Part shown: positions 37,957-51,586 of the stretch, piece after piece
Position numbering within the stretch: the stretch's first letter is position 1
Layout of the letters: each line of letters opens with the position of its first letter
Assembly (NCBI GenBank): GCA_028551475.1
Contig: CM052361.1
Location: forward strand, 24,193,491 to 24,257,490
Source: Casuarina equisetifolia
Taxonomy: Eukaryota; Streptophyta; Magnoliopsida; Fagales; Casuarinaceae
Length of the DNA stretch: 64,000 nt
Direction: 5' to 3'
Made by a program: the position numbers and the translations under genes
The notes under the pieces: model-generated
Databases searched by the model: none
Told to the model about the DNA's origin: nothing
What the model saw: the letters and a program-made list of their open reading frames with translations, nothing else

Positions 37957-40900
37957 CTATATCAAGAAAGGAGCAAATTTATAAATCCTGTGACTTTGTA
38001 TAGAAAACACAAGAAACTAAATCCAAGATGTGCTTCAATTTTCTCAAACAACAAAAATTCAAGCTAACTCCACCCGCACTCCCTAAGGGTTTCTGTGGGT
38101 GGAAAGGGGGGAGGGGTAACTGTTGTGTGGGTGGAAGCTATGGAATACCAATTATATAACTCAAACAACAAATAAACAAAAAAGAGAACGTGATAAAAAT
38201 GAAAAGAAAAATAGTATTCCTAATCACATGAATATAAGGAAATAATGCAATGATATAGTTTCATTGGGCTTAGAAATGTGATTATATTAATAGATATCAC
38301 GAAGGGGCTCCTCTAAAGAAAAGGATTAAAAGCTTCACCTACATCAGCTCTCTCTGACCTAGAAACTAACAATATAAATTAATTCTCATAAATCTTCCCT
38401 TTGGTAAAAAATAAAATTAATGCACAATTTGTATAAGGAAACAATCTCACATGGATCATTATAGACTGTACCTATTTGGATTGGAAGAATGCAACATAAG
38501 AACTTGATATCTAGATAAATAATTGCTTGTAGTCTAATTTCCCACCAAGCATTTATCAAAACAAGAGAAAAGGAGTGGAAGAGAGATTCTTAAAAAGAAT
38601 ACCAGCTAGTGCTTGCCCAAAAAAATCAATACAAAAAAAAGGCAAAACTCCTAGATTGCTATACTATCCTTAATGTTCATTTCAAAAAATATAGATGCAT
38701 TTACTAAATTATGTAATGCAGTGAGAGCAAATCCATTTCTTAAAAAGTACCATGTCTTTGATCCTTGAACATATTCGATCTCGGTGTGCATCTCTCCTTC
38801 TTCATCAGATAACTCTTCACCCTCAAAGAATGCATATCTGGTTCTGGTATCAAGGAAGTGACAAGGGAATCAAGTAAGTGTTATGGTAGCATTAAAAATT
38901 ATATAGACATCAAATATTTAAAACAAAGATAACAACGAATATTAATAGAACAAATGCACTGATCAGGTGGGGAAAAAAGGTTTTGGCAATATACCATTAG
39001 ATTGAGTTCTTAGACTTTATTAATAGGAAATTCATATTTAAATTCACCATAAATCTAAAATTTAATGATACTAAAGCCACAAGAAATAATAACGAATATG
39101 AACTGAATGAAAGCATTGACTAGAAATATAAAAAGAAAAGAAAAAAACACAATTTCCATATACACAACATTGCATTGGGTTCTTCAACTTTATTGTTGGA
39201 AGTTCAAATTCTAAATGCAGCATACATATAAAATTTAACAATACTATAGCCAAAGCCATTAATACTTTCTTCTTTTTTTTCCCTTTCCTTTCCTTCCTTT
39301 TTTTTCTCTTTTTTTTCATTTTTTATTTTAAGGTGGAGGTGAATGGCAAAGGGGAAGATAGAACTTGTGGAACAATTAGGTGAATCATCAATGTCCATGG
39401 TGATTCTAGTTGTTTCTCAAAATTAAATGCCTTACCCAAAACATGGGTTTTGTCTTTTTGGCAGCTTTACACACTTCTTGGGTTTTGCAACCGAAGAGTT
39501 ATGCAAAAGCTTGTTCATATAAATGTATGACAAGACCAAATAATATCCAAAAAGATTAAGCCTTCAAGTCTTGGTACAATCACATATGTCAATGTCTCAC
39601 ACCTCTCATGACTTCTTGTTTAGAAAATAAACAAAAAATGAATTAAACAAAATCAGTTGAAACATGAAATCAACACTAATGTTTTCCTCTCATCTTTTTA
39701 AAAACAAGACATATATTTACCGCCCATTCTATCAAGCCTTGCCATTTGCACATTCTAGATGACTGCTTTAGCTGAAATGTGCTCTAGACACCACCATATT
39801 GAACACAAAAGGAAAAATTATAATCACCACTTCATCGGATACTAACAACAAAAGTTAAGAAACATCTTTCACCACATAGGATATTATCTAGATGGATATA
39901 GGATATTGATTTATAAAGAGCAATAATCAATGATGTATCTAAGAGAGCCTACCCTAACACTAAAAGGCCCTAATCCCAAAATAGGCGATACCTAATACCT
40001 AATTCCACTACACCAAAAAACAAAATCTTTCAATAAAGCTAAAAGGGTAAGCAACAAATAAATTGGCAACATATCGTGGTAATGGAAACATGGTTATGGC
40101 ATGTTTTGCCCATGGCAAAGAGAAGCCCTCTAGGTTCCTTAAAGTAGATCTATGAACTCATAAGAGGCCCCGGCATAAAAAGGTCCATGTTAAGGCAAAG
40201 ATAAAGACAAATAGCTAAACATATTTGGTCTAATATTGGGAAGCATATCTACCACTTAAGGGTTCAGAATCATGCCACCATGGGGAAAAGAGAAATCCTT
40301 AATCCACAACTCGCATGAACTCATTTGGTAATGGATAATGGATGTTTTGATGAACATGCGGATGTTCCCAAGGAATAATTATAAACAAAAACTCAAATCT
40401 GATGAAAGTTATGGTACAATACAAGTCTAAAAGATCAACGAACTCTTGTAGTCACAATATTCTACACCATAAGCCATCAGTAACTCGCGAAGCTAGTCCA
40501 AAGGCAACTTTATAATATGCCTCTAGAACAATGAGTTCTAACAGAACATAAACCGTACCAATGGCAAAAAGACAAAATATAACATGTGAATTCAAAACAT
40601 GCCCCTCCCACCTCAAATACCAAACAAGCCCCTTCAAATTAACAAAGAAAGATGCCAAAAACTTCCATACGAAAGAGAAAAAAGCATATGAGGTGACCTT
40701 GATATGGAGTCCATAATTTTTATTGCCCTTCCGCGAACTAAGAGAAAACAAGGTCAATGTACAAGCCGCCACTTAAATGATTCCTCACTCACAAAGCCTA
40801 TAACAATTCAGAAAAAAATCAAAAGTAAGATTAGAGCATCCAATGCGAACACCCATGATGAAGTCAATGCATTTATTAATAATAACACGTGATCCTTCTC

Positions 40901-41762
40901 ATGGCATTCCAAGCTATAAAGGCAAATCACCCGAACACTTGATTTAAGGCCCATTTACCCCTAAAAAAAAAAGGAAAGGAAGAAACATAAATTTGGGGCC
41001 AAACCAATCTCAACATGTTAACCAAAAAGGACTTCGTAACTTTCACATTCACCAAGGGACCTACGGCTAACCATTACACGAAGGCCAAAGCACGCAGGAC
41101 CCTCTCCACGACGTACCAACAATCCCCTAGCAAGCCTAGGAGCGTAAGAGTTCAAACTTGGGACCCCTTTTAATACCAATTGTTAAGCTTAAGCCGTTAA
41201 GCCGAAAGCTATTTGATACCTAAAATACATATCGATACTAGAGCAAAACACACAAGCAGCGGCACGTTTCTACCAACAAATCATCACAGTGATGATGACC
41301 TTCAAATTCAGAACCTAAATATTCAATCAACTAGCTTCCAACCGGTTATGTTCAGCAGAATTTAAAGACAGGAAAAGTCCTATAAACTTACATATCGACA
41401 TCTTTATGCTTCTTTACCAGTAGTATTCAAACCCTCGTACAAACTGAAAAATTAAAGATTCATCTTCCTCACCTTCCTCACCTTCCTCGTCTTTGCATAA
41501 CAGCACAGGGAAACCAAAAGTGACACGTTTGACAGGAGACCGACCCAACGTTGATTGACTTCTATATTGTCGTACACGAATTTCGCTGTCTAATATTTTA
41601 CACCTCAACAAGGTCAGAACAGAAACAGCACTCCAGCCTCTCCAAGGGTGAACGAAAACAATCTGATCGGCGGCCTGCTGGTCATTCTTTTATCCTTGCA
41701 AACCTTGCTTAAGCAAAATTACCAGCTTACCCTTACCACCGGAATCCACCAATTCTCCCCCG
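37957..41762. other. Unresolved region, possible 5' part of the ICR-like locus
   Basis: No complete gene recognised. A minus-strand stretch at about 38850-38757 is open, acidic (FFEGEELSDEEGEMH) and bounded by plausible AG and GT, so it may be an exon. A minus-strand frame at 41414-41611 holds an EEGEEGEEDE run and could be a first exon. The DNA at about 41040-41220 looks like repeat-derived sequence. Neither piece shows the ICR N-terminal motif. Confidence 0.3.
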
Positions 41763-41968
41763 TGAGCAGTTTCGTGGGCTAAAGCCCTTTTACATGATTG
41801 TCGTTTCGTTTTCAATCACTTTTCCTCGGGCGGTTCGCGGGGATTGAAGACGGAGGGTGATCGGTGGCGTGGATGGTGTGTTTGGATCGCAATCGGTGTT
41901 ACGCTCTGGGTTTCGGCGGTTCTTTGTTGTTCTGAAATGCTATTTTCCTTGGATTGGTTTCCACTGAA

Positions 41969-44900
41969 ATGACGCCGGTTCAAGTTCCTGCAACGCCTCG
42001 GAGCTCTGGTTATCTCAGTGCTCTCACCCGGGAAATCGAGAAGAAGCTCCACTGGGTTTGTTCTCTTTGCTTTTAAGGCAATACTTTTTTTATCACTTTG
42101 ATTTTTCCGTCTGGGTGCGGAGAAAAATGTGGGGAAATAAGAAGGAAATTGGAGGTGTTAAACGGAACTTTGAGTGTTTTAGGGAGGTAAAAGAGAACGG
42201 GAATGAGTATGCTTCTGCTTTGACTCTTGTGCTTTGTTTTCGTTCTTGTTTTCTCGGCAACCAGACGGAGAAGAAACATGATGCACCCAAAGGATTGTTG
42301 ATTTCAAAGTTGCTTGCTTCGGATGAGTTAGTTCAGGTGGTACTTGACTGTAAGGGATTTAATTGATGCGGTATATTCTTGTGAAAGTCAAACAAAAGTG
42401 CATCCAACGAAAAGTGTCTGGCGATCATATCTAGAAGAGACTGTTAATGTGTGGCTTTTGTTTGTGGCAGGCCCGAGCTTCTCCTTCTCAGAGACCCAAG
42501 TTATTGCAAGATTTGTTTGCTGACATTGCTTTAGAGGTTGATGACAGAGCTAGAGGTTAGTCGCGTTGTGGTAGACCTGTCTATTCTCTCATTTTGATGT
42601 ATTGGTTTCATAGACAAATATGGAAAAACGTTGAAAACGTATTTGGGCTTTGGCTCAAGTGTAGTGGAAAATGTTTACTAAATTACTAGTTATTTGTTGA
42701 TATAGTAGAGATTGATTCTGTTAGAGTTCATCTGTTATCTTGTGTGTCTTTTATCAATCACAACCAACAAAAACTTAGAAACCGTGTACGATATATGCAA
42801 CTTATAGTGAACAGTACGAGGTGTTACAAACAACTACCGTGCATGGTGTTCTCATGTCTTTTTTGCTGAAACTGAAGCAGATATAGTTCTCTCCCAAGAA
42901 GAAGATGTGATTTCTCCTGCAGAGGATGGTGTTTCTGGTCCATTATGCTTCTATGATGTTCTTGCGGATTATTATGTTTTGGTGCCTGAGAGTGGAAAGC
43001 CCATCCTTGATTCGATTGTCCAGCTATGGAGCCAGTCATTTGCGTCCAATATATTTACATTTTTGTTCCACAAATGGGTATGTTGGCTTGCATCTAATTG
43101 TTTTTTGGATTGGATTGGACCTTATTGTATTCTGTTTGCAATGATAGTTACTGATCTTGTTTGATACTTCAAACCCTACGCTGGGTAGGGTTTTATAATT
43201 TTGCACACCCTTCGATTCTTATGATTCACTTCCTGGTGGACCTGTGAGAATAGTTTCCCATTGCAATTTTCTAGTAATAGACTAGTTAGCTGTTGCTAAA
43301 GCCATGTAAAGGGCATGAAACATGAATCTTGTGTAGATTCAATCTTTCTAAGTTGCAAATATACCTTTAAAATGACCTGCTTCTGTTGAAGTGCCCGTCG
43401 ATTGTTAACATATTGGAAAGAAGAAACATTCTGTATTGGATGCAATACATTTCAATATTAGTCTTTTGTCCTACAGTATGCGAATGCTGTCCTTAATAGT
43501 GTTATTCAAACATTGCAACCATATCTTACACATATTGACAGAAATTTGTGAGTGATGATGTAGTCTTGCGAGTTTAGCTCTACAGTGATTTATGTAGACT
43601 GCAGACACAGGTAAATGGTAACTAGATACAACTATTTCATATAAGACCCGTAAGAAGTCAACTGAAAATAAGTTCAGGCCACTAAATATATGTAATCACA
43701 ATTCAGCCTTATAAAAAGAGAAAATGGAAAACCCAAAGAAAACATAATTGACTAATGACCGCAAACTTTAAACAGTTATAGGGATGGAGTAACATTCTTT
43801 TCCGGAAAAAGGAAGAAAGGTGACTGATGAAAGAAGAAAAAGAAAAAAGAAAGGTGAAATAGGCCCTGTGGAGGTTAATTTTGACATTTAATTTTATGGA
43901 CACCAAAAGTAATTGTCTATTTTATTGAAGGCTTCTTATGGTAGCATATTTATTTCTCTGCACTGATCTCCTATGATGTTGAACAGCACATATTTCTGTT
44001 TTGCTTTTGCAGCTGTTTGAAGTTCAACTTGATAATTCAGAAGTTCTCCTTCGTTACTCATCTGCTCTTGTTCAAGGTGCTAGGAATGTTTTCTGGTACA
44101 AATGTGGGAAATATGTGTGGCTTATTTGGTTGATTGGCTATTATTTAGTTGGTTACAGATAACATTGGAGTTGAACTGCAGTGTTTCCGATTTCTATTGA
44201 ATGCTTTATGTTTTATTTATATGCAGATTGAAAGATTTATGAAGCATAGTTTCACTTCATCCTCTGTTCCTTTTTTGACTTGCAAGATTTAGGTCAATGG
44301 ATGTTTGTGCTGTCCTCAGTTATTTATGATTATCTATTTTTGTGTCCTCTCTTTCACCTCAATAAATGTTCTATCACAATCAATTTCAGTGTCTTGGCTG
44401 TTTAATTCAGCTTGATGAAACATTGACAGTAGCTTATTGTTATTACCTATTTTAGACGCTTCACAAGACAATGTGCTTGTTTCAAAAACTAATGTTTTAT
44501 GCACTGCACTTTTGTTATTCTTGATCCTGTCTGCCATGCTACCCATGAGTTCTCTGAACCCTTGCTGCCTGATTGTCTCACTTGAAACTCGCATGGACAG
44601 TTGTAAACTAATTTTTTTGTGTTCTTTATGATAGGGTTCATTAATTTATTGCTAAAGTTCCATAAGATTCCTTCTATGGTTAATTACCATTGCAGATGGG
44701 GATAAGGGTGCCCCTAATGGGTTTGAAAAGTTTGCGCAAAAGCCACAAACTTTTTTTTCACTATTTTTGCCATGGTTGTTATTTTTGTTGCTCTTTATTT
44801 TTCTATGTTTTCCAGGTGTATTCTTCTTCTTCTTTTAGAGTGACCAGGTGAAAATATGCATCATGCTTGCGATTATTCTTGTGTGTGCTTGACAATCCCC

Positions 44901-46781
44901 TGTTTAGATTAATGGTAAGTGGGACTTTGATATTTTGTTGGAGTGAGCATTGTATGGTTATTTGCAGGATTAACATCTAAACGAATGCTAGGTGTTTTCA
45001 ATCCCTCTTTCATGTAAGATTCCTCCCACAAATGAAATTTCTACATCCAAACATCTTGCTAAACAATGAAATGATTTTATTTTATTTTTCCCCTAATTTT
45101 TTCCACTGATTCAGTATCTTCTCGAGGAAGTTGCATTGAAGCCTGCACGGTTAAACAAGATCCCTGTGCAGGTAAGTTGTTCGTGTCATCCTTTCAGATC
45201 TTACATCCATACTTCAATTTTTGCTCGAGGTTTCTTGCATATCAGAAAACACAATTCTCTGAAGTATGTTACTTTATGCTCACCAGTGATTTCTGTAATC
45301 TCAGGCCCAAAGAGAGCTGTATCTGTTACTATCGAGGTTCATAATTTTCTACAATTCAGGTAGGCTTTTACAGCACAGCAGACACTTCCTTCAACTAAGT
45401 AGTGCATATTTCCTCATAGTGTTGCTGATTTTTGCAGTTGACAAGCTTGACAGTTTCTTAAAGCAATTTCCAGATTTTCCAAATGGTTTATTGGTTGGCG
45501 GTCCCGCAGACTTCTTCATTATTGAACTTGCAGATCAGGTAAAATGATTGACTATCTTTACAGCATATATCTTTTGATAACTTTTTGTTAATCTATTTTT
45601 GGATGTTTGAAAAAGAATTTGGACACGGCACACTTTTGATATTGTGTTATTCTTTTATCATCAGCTTCAAAAGTTAAAGGTGGAACCAGTACTGCTCCAT
45701 TACCTTTCACACATTAAGGTTCTCCAGGGTATTTCAACCATCTATGAGATATAAGGTCTTTTTATTTTTGACCTCTTTTGCCTCTTTTCCTTATCAATGG
45801 GGTTATTAATTTTTGCAGGCATGGAACTAAGAATGACCACGAGCACTAGGTTAAAAACTTGTTTATATAGCTTCACATCTCCTGGTGGTCCAATGTATCC
45901 TACAAGAGCTGTTCGACATGCTGCCTGGGCTGCATTAGATTTGCTTTTTCCCGTAAGTTCTATTTGTAGATTAATTAACCCGGTGGAAGGAAAAAGTGCA
46001 AGTTATTAATGAAAATTCTGTTTTGGCGTTAAGCCACGATGATTTCATTATTTTCAGTAATTGTATATGAATCTTTTCTGGTATCCATATCATGTAACTT
46101 AATTAAAGAGCAGAAGCTCTTGGTTGGATGTTTATCACACTTGGCATATAGGTTTTACTCAAAAGAACTCCATAGATGAACGGTGCCAAATCCACAATAC
46201 AAGAAAAGGTTTTGAAGGCGCACTAGAATCAACCGGTTATGTGGCAACTACACAGATGAACTGCCTACTTAGGCATTGACCCACATTAAACTGTTTTACT
46301 TAATAGAAGATTCACTATCTTGCTGTTCATTTATGCTTCTAGAACTTGCTAAAAGTCATCTTCGGAACTAAGTTACAAAGTGGAATATCTTCATGTGAGT
46401 TGTCATTCCATATCATTTAGTGAGATGATAGAAAGAGGGCAAGTTGTTTTATGAGAACTAGTCTCTTTCTTGATAAGATCAAATCATTGTAATTAACAAT
46501 TTTCCTGTTTTATATCCTTTTAAATGTCTGAAGATTATTCTGATATGGCATCAAATGCTGTGGTGCAGGTTAGGAGACATCATTGGCATCTTATCAGCCT
46601 CTTTTTTAGATTGCTATATCCATGGTTTTGCCCTTCTTCTTGTTGGAACTTCATAATCTCTTGTATAAGGGCAGTCCTCTATTCGCTGTTAAGGGTGGTA
46701 TTTTCTAGTCGGGAGAAGCTGAAAAGGCCAAAGGAAATCCTAAATGTCTTCCGGAGTTTCAAAGGGACCTATCTTATGTAG
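41969..46781 (+). pseudogene. Decayed copy B of the conserved unknown plant gene
   Basis: All eleven exons can be placed with GT-AG borders (41969-42055, 42471-42555, 42881-43077, 44013-44095, 44968-45013, 45115-45171, 45305-45359, 45438-45538, 45665-45728, 45819-45952, 46569 onward). In exon 5 a CAA codon of copy A is TAA here (44978-44980), ending the protein after 154 of 360 residues. In exon 11 an extra base just before the stop shifts the frame, which then runs on to a TAG at 46779-46781. Further radical changes cluster in exon 11 (VRRHHWH for VGRYPRH, WFCP for WYWP) and at the end of exon 1 (HW for QR). The upstream region of copy A, including two G-boxes, is missing. A truncated product cannot be excluded. 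Confidence 0.88.
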
Positions 46782-47792
46782 AGTAAAACTGAACATTATT
46801 AAAAATATAAGTGTGTAACACTTCAAATTAATTGTTGTGTTTGGTATGTAAATGCACCTTTTGTTTTTTATGAGCCTTCTCTTATTTTATTTTCCAAGGG
46901 GGTAGCAGTCATACATTAAACATGGGTCAATTTGTAAAGAGAACCTATCTTTATGGAAATAATGAGATTTGTTAAAGGCTGCTCACTTCGAGTTCCTCCC
47001 TTTTAGCATTATTCTATCATTTCCTTCTATTTTAGTTGGTTTCTAATTATGACTTGGCAAATATAAACTTTAAGTATAAATGCTCAAAACATGTGTGAAA
47101 TATCGATGTACATATCTTGAAATTATAATGGGTTTTTTTTTTTTTTTGATTTTTAATTTTAACCTTTGACCCTTTTAGCTGTCAAACAAATTGTTAAGAC
47201 AGAATATTAAATCATTCCTCTCAAATTTATTTTTATTTCCAAATTTGTTAAAATCTTTTCTGATTTAATGCAATTTAAGAGATTACTTACAGCTCACACA
47301 TACCAGTTGTTAGTTATCAAATCTTAAATCTCACAATTAGAGTTTTTATAAACCATTCAAGTACCCTAATTCATACATTCAAAAGCCAAACCTAACAAGG
47401 CCTTTTCCTGTCATAAGAAAACAAAATAACAAGGCCTCGCCGGTGAAATGTTCCGAGGGTGTGCTGCACCTGGACTTCGAATTTTCCAGCTAACGCCAGC
47501 CTATCGGACTTCATCCAACGTACCTCTCTTAACTCATTGTAGTCGAAAAGATGGAAGAAAGCTGCTCCGCTCTCGAACTTAAAACAATCACTGTAACATC
47601 TTATTCAGAACTAAAATTTGTAGCCCGACTACTGATTATTGAACTAATGATACAGACATGTTAAAAACATGTAGCACAGATGTTACATGGATTTCCATGT
47701 AACAAAACTGAGCAAGGAAAAGAACCAGAGACAAGCCGCTTCCAAAACAATTGTGTAAAAAGCAAACACAACTTGACACATTCATCCAACAA

Positions 47793-48149
47793 TTAAAAAA
47801 GAATGAACACTGCCCGAAGATTTGTGATTTCCTTCTGGAATGATGAGTGCCACTTCTGAAAATCCACAAATTTGGTATCAAAACTAACATCTCGACGCAA
47901 ATACAGCACCATTCGAAGAAAACTGAGGGTGAGTAGTGTTAAACATAATACTGCAGCAATTAGAACCGAAGTGAAGTTCCAAACACCCGAATGAGGCAGC
48001 ACCATAAAAACTAAGCAGGATCTTGGTCTCACGTGAGGCCAACCCATCAAGTCATCCCTAAAGCATCTCATAAGCTGCCGCGCCCCGCACAAGAGATAGA
48101 GAATAATTCTCTTCACGTTGAACATGTTACCAATGGGCCACAGGGACAA
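47793..48149 (-). CDS. Possible C-terminal exon of an unrecognised membrane protein
   Basis: An open frame of about 118 codons, convergent with the copy B pseudogene. It holds one clear hydrophobic segment (VLIAAVLCLTLLTLSFL) followed by a charged tail ending AVFILF. The region before it has a stop, so this would be a last exon or a short gene. I do not recognise the family. The matching part of copy A is interrupted at about 25744-25868, so only copy B has the whole frame. A separate open stretch at 48872-48684 (63 codons, AG and GT borders) might be an upstream exon. It could also be chance. Confidence 0.3.
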   Translation of the reverse strand: MSLWPIGNMFNVKRIILYLLCGARQLMRCFRDDLMGWPHVRPRSCLVFMVLPHSGVWNFTSVLIAAVLCLTLLTLSFLRMVLYLRRDVSFDTKFVDFQKWHSSFQKEITNLRAVFILF

Positions 48150-48365
48150 GCTAGATCCACTGGCTGATCAGAGTTGACACCCACACAGTAGAATATGATC
48201 CATATCACTTAAAGGTTTCACTATGAAGCAGCAACTTATCTAGTCTTTTGCAGATTGGGCACAAGCAGAGAGGACTCTGACCTTACATTTCAGCATGATG
48301 GAAGCTAAAGTGGTTACAACAGAGGCGTACACAAGAATCCTTCATGAGGCAGAAGCCTTAAGATA

Positions 48366-49143
48366 GTGCACGTTTCTCAACCTGAATGTATGTCAACCCG
48401 CAATCCTTACTACTCCAGGTTTGTTCCCTAGATATGTCAACCTTGCTAAGGTGTTGACACCCATGACTCCCACCAACAAAGCCTCAAGTTGAAACTGAAG
48501 CAGGGAACTCAGAATGATTCACTATGATACGTTAAAGATCCATAATAAATAGCAGAACTAACATTACCCTGGCCAAAATACACATCAGATGTGACCAGAC
48601 CAAACAGCTAAATTAGCCGCATTATATGAACATGGGACAAATTTATAAGTAAACAGAAAAAGAGAAAAAAAGGAGAGATCTACCTCAACTGAAGGCTCCC
48701 AGGTTTTACGAGTTGCAAGCAAAAGATGTTGCAGCTGTGGGTGTTTTCAGCGAGGCTCAATTCTCCCACATTTGCAGCCAGATTTTTTCTTTGCATATGG
48801 AGAAACCAGAGTGAAAACAGTTCCTTGCTTCCAAACTCTGACTTGTTGAACGCAACAAAAGAGCTTAGGAAGCTAAAAAACCCAGAAGAATGAGTTCAGA
48901 TTACATACTGGTTGCTGTCCGTCAACCCACATATCTCATACCAAGTTAAAGGAACAATCGACATTAAAAGGCCAAATTCCTTACAACAAAGATTCTAACA
49001 GTTCACTCTATGGGTGTCTTTTCCTCTTTTCTTTCAAAGTAGGATTTTGGTAGAGTACACAAAATAGATGAGGTTGTTGCATCACCACACAGCGAAAGGC
49101 CACAGGAGATTGTAACACCAAACAATAAAACATAATAATGCCT
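48366..49143. other. Intergenic DNA, including 3' flank of ALY
   Basis: No firm gene. A candidate minus-strand exon at 48872-48684 has a pyrimidine-rich acceptor and an exact multiple of three bases but no recognised product. The last 150 bases are probably the 3' UTR of the ALY gene. Confidence 0.35.
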
Positions 49144-51586
49144 TCAATTTTGCTGCTTTGCTTCCTCATGATACTTCTCCAAATCAGCATCAAGATCTTC
49201 TTGAGATAACTTCTCACCACGGCCTCTCCCCCGTCCACGTCCACGACCCCTTCCAAAACCACGGCCACCACTGCCACCGCCTCCACGTGGTCGACCTACA
49301 GCACCACTCCTACCTTGTCCCCTGCTCATTAATCACATTGAACAAATTAACCAGGCTGCTAAATCAATTTTTATCAACATCATGCATGAAAACACATATT
49401 GCATGAAAGCGGTGTTGATAACATATCCCACAAAAGGAATGAATAACATTGAGTTAAATAAAGACAGAGTCCGCACATCCAACAAGGCCTAAATAAATAC
49501 GAAACTATGATTCCAAAAGTGGGTTAACATAACAAATAGGACATATCATAGGCTTGATCCACACCAAAAAAAAAAAAAAAAGGTTCCCAGCCACAAAACT
49601 CATTACATGTGCAGACAACTCATAGTATCATTCCAAAAATATTAAAGTTATACTTAACTGCTAAAGAAAATTTTAGGTACTAACATATTCCATTTTATTC
49701 TTTCTGCTCAATCAGTTACTCCTTTCAACCAAATAGAGAATAAAAGAAAACTATCAACACAACAATTATCCAGGTGTAGATTGACTCTTAGCAACAAGAA
49801 ACTAGAATCAACCAGCAACCCCTTTTAGCCAATAAACAGAACTTGAAAGACACAAAATTGCCACCAACAGAAACTTAATTTCCAAGTACAATGCTTCTTA
49901 ATTTTTGTTTTTCCTTTTTTCTTTCCCCAAATAAAACATACCCTCTTGGAAACCCATTTGAATTGCCAAATGCGCCATTAGATGCTGGAGCCGCAGCAGG
50001 TGTAGCAATGTTTGTTCCCACAATCTCTATCTTCATTGGTTTTCCATCAAGCTGAACATTGTTGTATCTCTTGACAGCTGCCACAGCATCTGATCGTCTG
50101 GAGAATACCACTTCGGCCGTTCCCTAAGAAAAAGAAGTTTTCTAAACTACAGCAAGACTGAAAGAATTCATCAGAAGGACCTATTTTTGCTGAACTTGAC
50201 AAGATACCTTTGATCTCCCACTCCTGTCATAATGGATGGAATAACGTTTGAGGTCACCAACTTCAGCAAACAGTTCCTGTCACATAGTTAAATGTGAGAT
50301 TTAAAAACAAATAAATTATAAATGACTTTCAGCCAGTACAAGTAAAAAAGGAGAAAGGTATGTCATTTATCAGCCAGCTACGACAAAAGTGCACACAGGT
50401 GGATCGCAGTAGATTCATTAGCTTATACTTCAGAATCGAAGGCAGATAGATCCCAATCAATTAACATGCAAAAACAGGTGTATAAATGAACAAAGGAATT
50501 AATTTTGAAACAAGATCAAATAATTTTACAATAGGAAGAACAAGCATGTCAATCTCATAGTAAGAAATCCTCAGAGATCCATCTCATGTAAAGAAACTCA
50601 ATAGACATTACCAACAGAAACCCCCTAAAATACTCTATTGAAAGCAGGACGCTTAAACTTAAAACATGAATCCGAAGAAGAAATGCAATAACTATTGTGC
50701 AACTAAAACTATTGAAATCCAGAGAACATTATAAAACAATGTCCTTCAAACTAAGCTCTGTCAACTACAAAATACCAGATAAACAAAATTTTCCGCCCCG
50801 ACAGCAGGGACGCAAGCAAAACAAAACTTTGCAACACCCGCCCGTATTCCTATGGTATCCATCAGAATTCAGCTGCCAAATCTCACGCGTAAAGGTCACA
50901 TACTTCACACGTAGAGGTCACATGCTTCGAGAAAATGGTACGATTCTTACAGTGGGCTACCATGATCTTAAAAAGTGAAAAAGAGGCACTTCACCCTCCT
51001 GCTTATTAGTGATCTTTGGTTTCAGCGTTATATTCAAGTGATAACATCACACCCCAACATACCGGATCTCAGACGGTTATAGTCGATTTTTGCAACGGTA
51101 TATCTAAAAGTTAACTTTCAACGGTATTATCCAATCAAGCAGGCAAAGCCATGAATGAGCAAAATCTTTAATCACCAAGCACAAATTTGGAGAAATACCT
51201 TAACGTCCTCGTTGGAAACACCGTAATCGAGATTTGATATATAGAGCTTGGTCCCAGTCTCTATCGCAGAAGCTCGCCCTAAACTCTCTTCCATGAACAA
51301 ATCGTGCTGCCACGTCGTCTCCGGCGCCTAATTTCAGAAGTAAACAAACAAATCTGAGAACAACAGTGGCAAAGAATACAACGAAGCATAAAATCAAGAA
51401 AAGATCGGAAGCCTCGATCACCTTAGCGGGGGTATACGGAGCCGCGCGGTTGGCTGTGCGGTTGGGGAAGCGTCGGGCAGGCCCGGGACCAGGCGCAGAG
51501 GCCCGATTACGACCTCTACCGCCCGATCCTGACTGCTTGTTACTCTTGATGATGTCGTCCAGGGCCATGTCTAAAGCGCTCGACAT
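49144..51586 (-). CDS. ALY: ALY / THO complex subunit 4 mRNA export adaptor
   Basis: Five exons in transcript order (51586-51422, 51327-51199, 50276-50208, 50123-49942, 49321-49144) give 240 codons plus stop. ALY/REF proteins bind mRNA in the nucleus with the TREX complex and hand it to the export receptor. The N-terminal UAP56-binding type motif is seen as LDMALDDIIKSNK (residues 5-17), followed by a Gly/Arg/Pro-rich linker. The RRM has RNP2-like LYISNLD (about 88-94) and a later strand with TAEVVFSRR. Next is a run of RG repeats (GRGRGRGRGRGRG), and a C-terminal motif LSQEDLDADLEKYH, the second UAP56-type helix. ATG 51586 was chosen over upstream in-frame codons because family members begin with this methionine. 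All domains are intact. A tRNA gene starts 205 bases upstream on the other strand. Confidence 0.96.

Larger units (their letters stand above)
41763..48365. repeat. Segmental duplication, copy B
   Basis: Same-orientation copy of 18296-26190. It lacks the 1.27 kb upstream block of copy A, lacks about 80 bp in intron 3, and keeps about 160 bp in the 3' flank that copy A has lost or replaced. Exon and intron similarity is high throughout, which points to a fairly recent event. Confidence 0.9.

Noticed and set aside
39240..39400. Minus-strand lysine-rich frame as a gene
   Set aside because: It is low-complexity, made by a long poly-T/CT tract read on the other strand.
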